A DNA stretch of 64,000 bases from Prostheceraeus crozeri (taxonomy: Eukaryota; Platyhelminthes; Polycladida; Euryleptidae): positions 1 to 64,000 of the forward strand of contig CAJQUW010005352.1 of NCBI GenBank assembly GCA_907163375.1, given 5' to 3'. The position numbers and the translations under genes were made by a program. The notes under the pieces are model-generated. The model did not search any database. It was not told where the DNA came from and worked only from the letters and a program-made list of their open reading frames with translations. Positions 63,833-64,000 of this stretch are shown one piece after another; the stretch's first letter is position 1, and every line of letters begins with the position of its first letter.

Positions 63833-64000
63833 ATGCCTATAATTTATAAACACAATCTTAAACATTTTGCTTCAAATCAAAAAATTGCTCATGAACCACG
63901 TATGAATCCTGTTTATCATTATGATAATAGAGAAACAGTCGGAACAGAAAAGTTCCTAGGCACCGCAGGTGCCGTTCACACGGAAGGAGCTGGGATCTTC
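63833..64000 (+). CDS. Start of an unidentified gene of element B (partial)
   Basis: ATG at 63833, open to the window edge (56 codons). It begins MPIIYKHNLKHFASNQ. Codons 37-47 are again built from hairpins (GGAACAGAAAAGTTCC at 63941-63956 and GGCACCGCAGGTGCC at 63959-63973), read in frame as in the protease. Too short to assign; a position after the small structural gene suggests another virion protein. Confidence 0.5.
   Translation, partial: MPIIYKHNLKHFASNQKIAHEPRMNPVYHYDNRETVGTEKFLGTAGAVHTEGAGIF

Larger units (their letters stand above)
60278..64000. mobile_element. Polinton-like element B, terminal part (runs off the right edge)
   Basis: Second copy of the family at 1-2154, in mirror orientation. 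It starts AGTAATGG at 60278, preceded by TATAGA. Order inward: TIR, protease (+), integrase with PLA2-like domain (-), pVI/pX-like protein (-), hairpin-rich repeat, and the start of a further gene (+). It is distinct in sequence from the 24.9-kb Polinton. Confidence 0.85.

Overview
This is a stretch of a eukaryotic, probably invertebrate animal, genome made almost entirely of transposable elements, several of them virus-like. Evidence for a eukaryote is spliced genes with GTAAGT donors and pyrimidine-AG acceptors, AATAAA signals, a Ty1/copia remnant, a jockey/CR1-type LINE, a hAT element and Polinton (Maverick/adintovirus) elements with 6-bp target duplications. No host gene could be named and the species was not identified. 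No tRNA, rRNA or CRISPR array was seen.

Layout. (1) 1-2154: one end of a Polinton-like element A (integrase C-terminus, adenain-like protease, terminal inverted repeat, TIR). (2) 2155-9094: no recognisable gene. (3) 9101-27285: an 18.2-kb Polinton derivative flanked by the 6-bp duplication ACTGCA, with almost identical inverted arms of about 5.1-5.4 kb. It lacks polymerase, integrase and capsid genes, so it looks non-autonomous. (4) 27292-31056: a RING-finger ORF, then a decayed copia pol gene cut by a 2.3-kb hAT element (8-bp duplication TCTTAAGC). (5) 31057-55950: a full 24.9-kb Polinton inserted in the same copia gene (6-bp duplication GATCTA); copia resumes at 55957 and ends in a short LTR. 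(6) 56570-60277: spacer and a Crypton-like tyrosine recombinase with an in-frame stop. (7) 60278-64000: an end of a second copy of the element A family (protease, PLA2-like/integrase, pVI/pX-like protein), full of small hairpins.

The full Polinton carries the family core: protein-primed DNA polymerase B, chromodomain integrase, packaging ATPase, adenain-like protease, a probable major capsid protein and basic core proteins. It also carries what looks like its own transcription kit: a two-repeat TBP-like (TATA-binding protein) gene, now split by a LINE, next to two tandem PC4-like genes. Two probable early genes (polymerase and a right-end gene) share a promoter with the same spacing, CCAAT-17-CCAAT-23-TATA, followed by a first exon whose last codon is the start ATG directly at the splice donor. 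A third gene, a probable DEDDh exonuclease, has a matching acceptor and no upstream ATG of its own. Capsid-side genes are packed with overlapping stops and starts, and two of their upstream regions share an identical 11-mer, a possible late promoter element.

The non-autonomous element and the full Polinton share an inward CRE/E-box/TATA promoter, related subterminal repeats, a structured-looking repeat and one gene encoding a zinc-finger/coiled-coil protein. This suggests that the small element is mobilised in trans by the large one. Many genes carry single lesions (frameshifts, in-frame TAG, LINE insertion), so the copies are recent but already decaying, unless some lesions are assembly errors.
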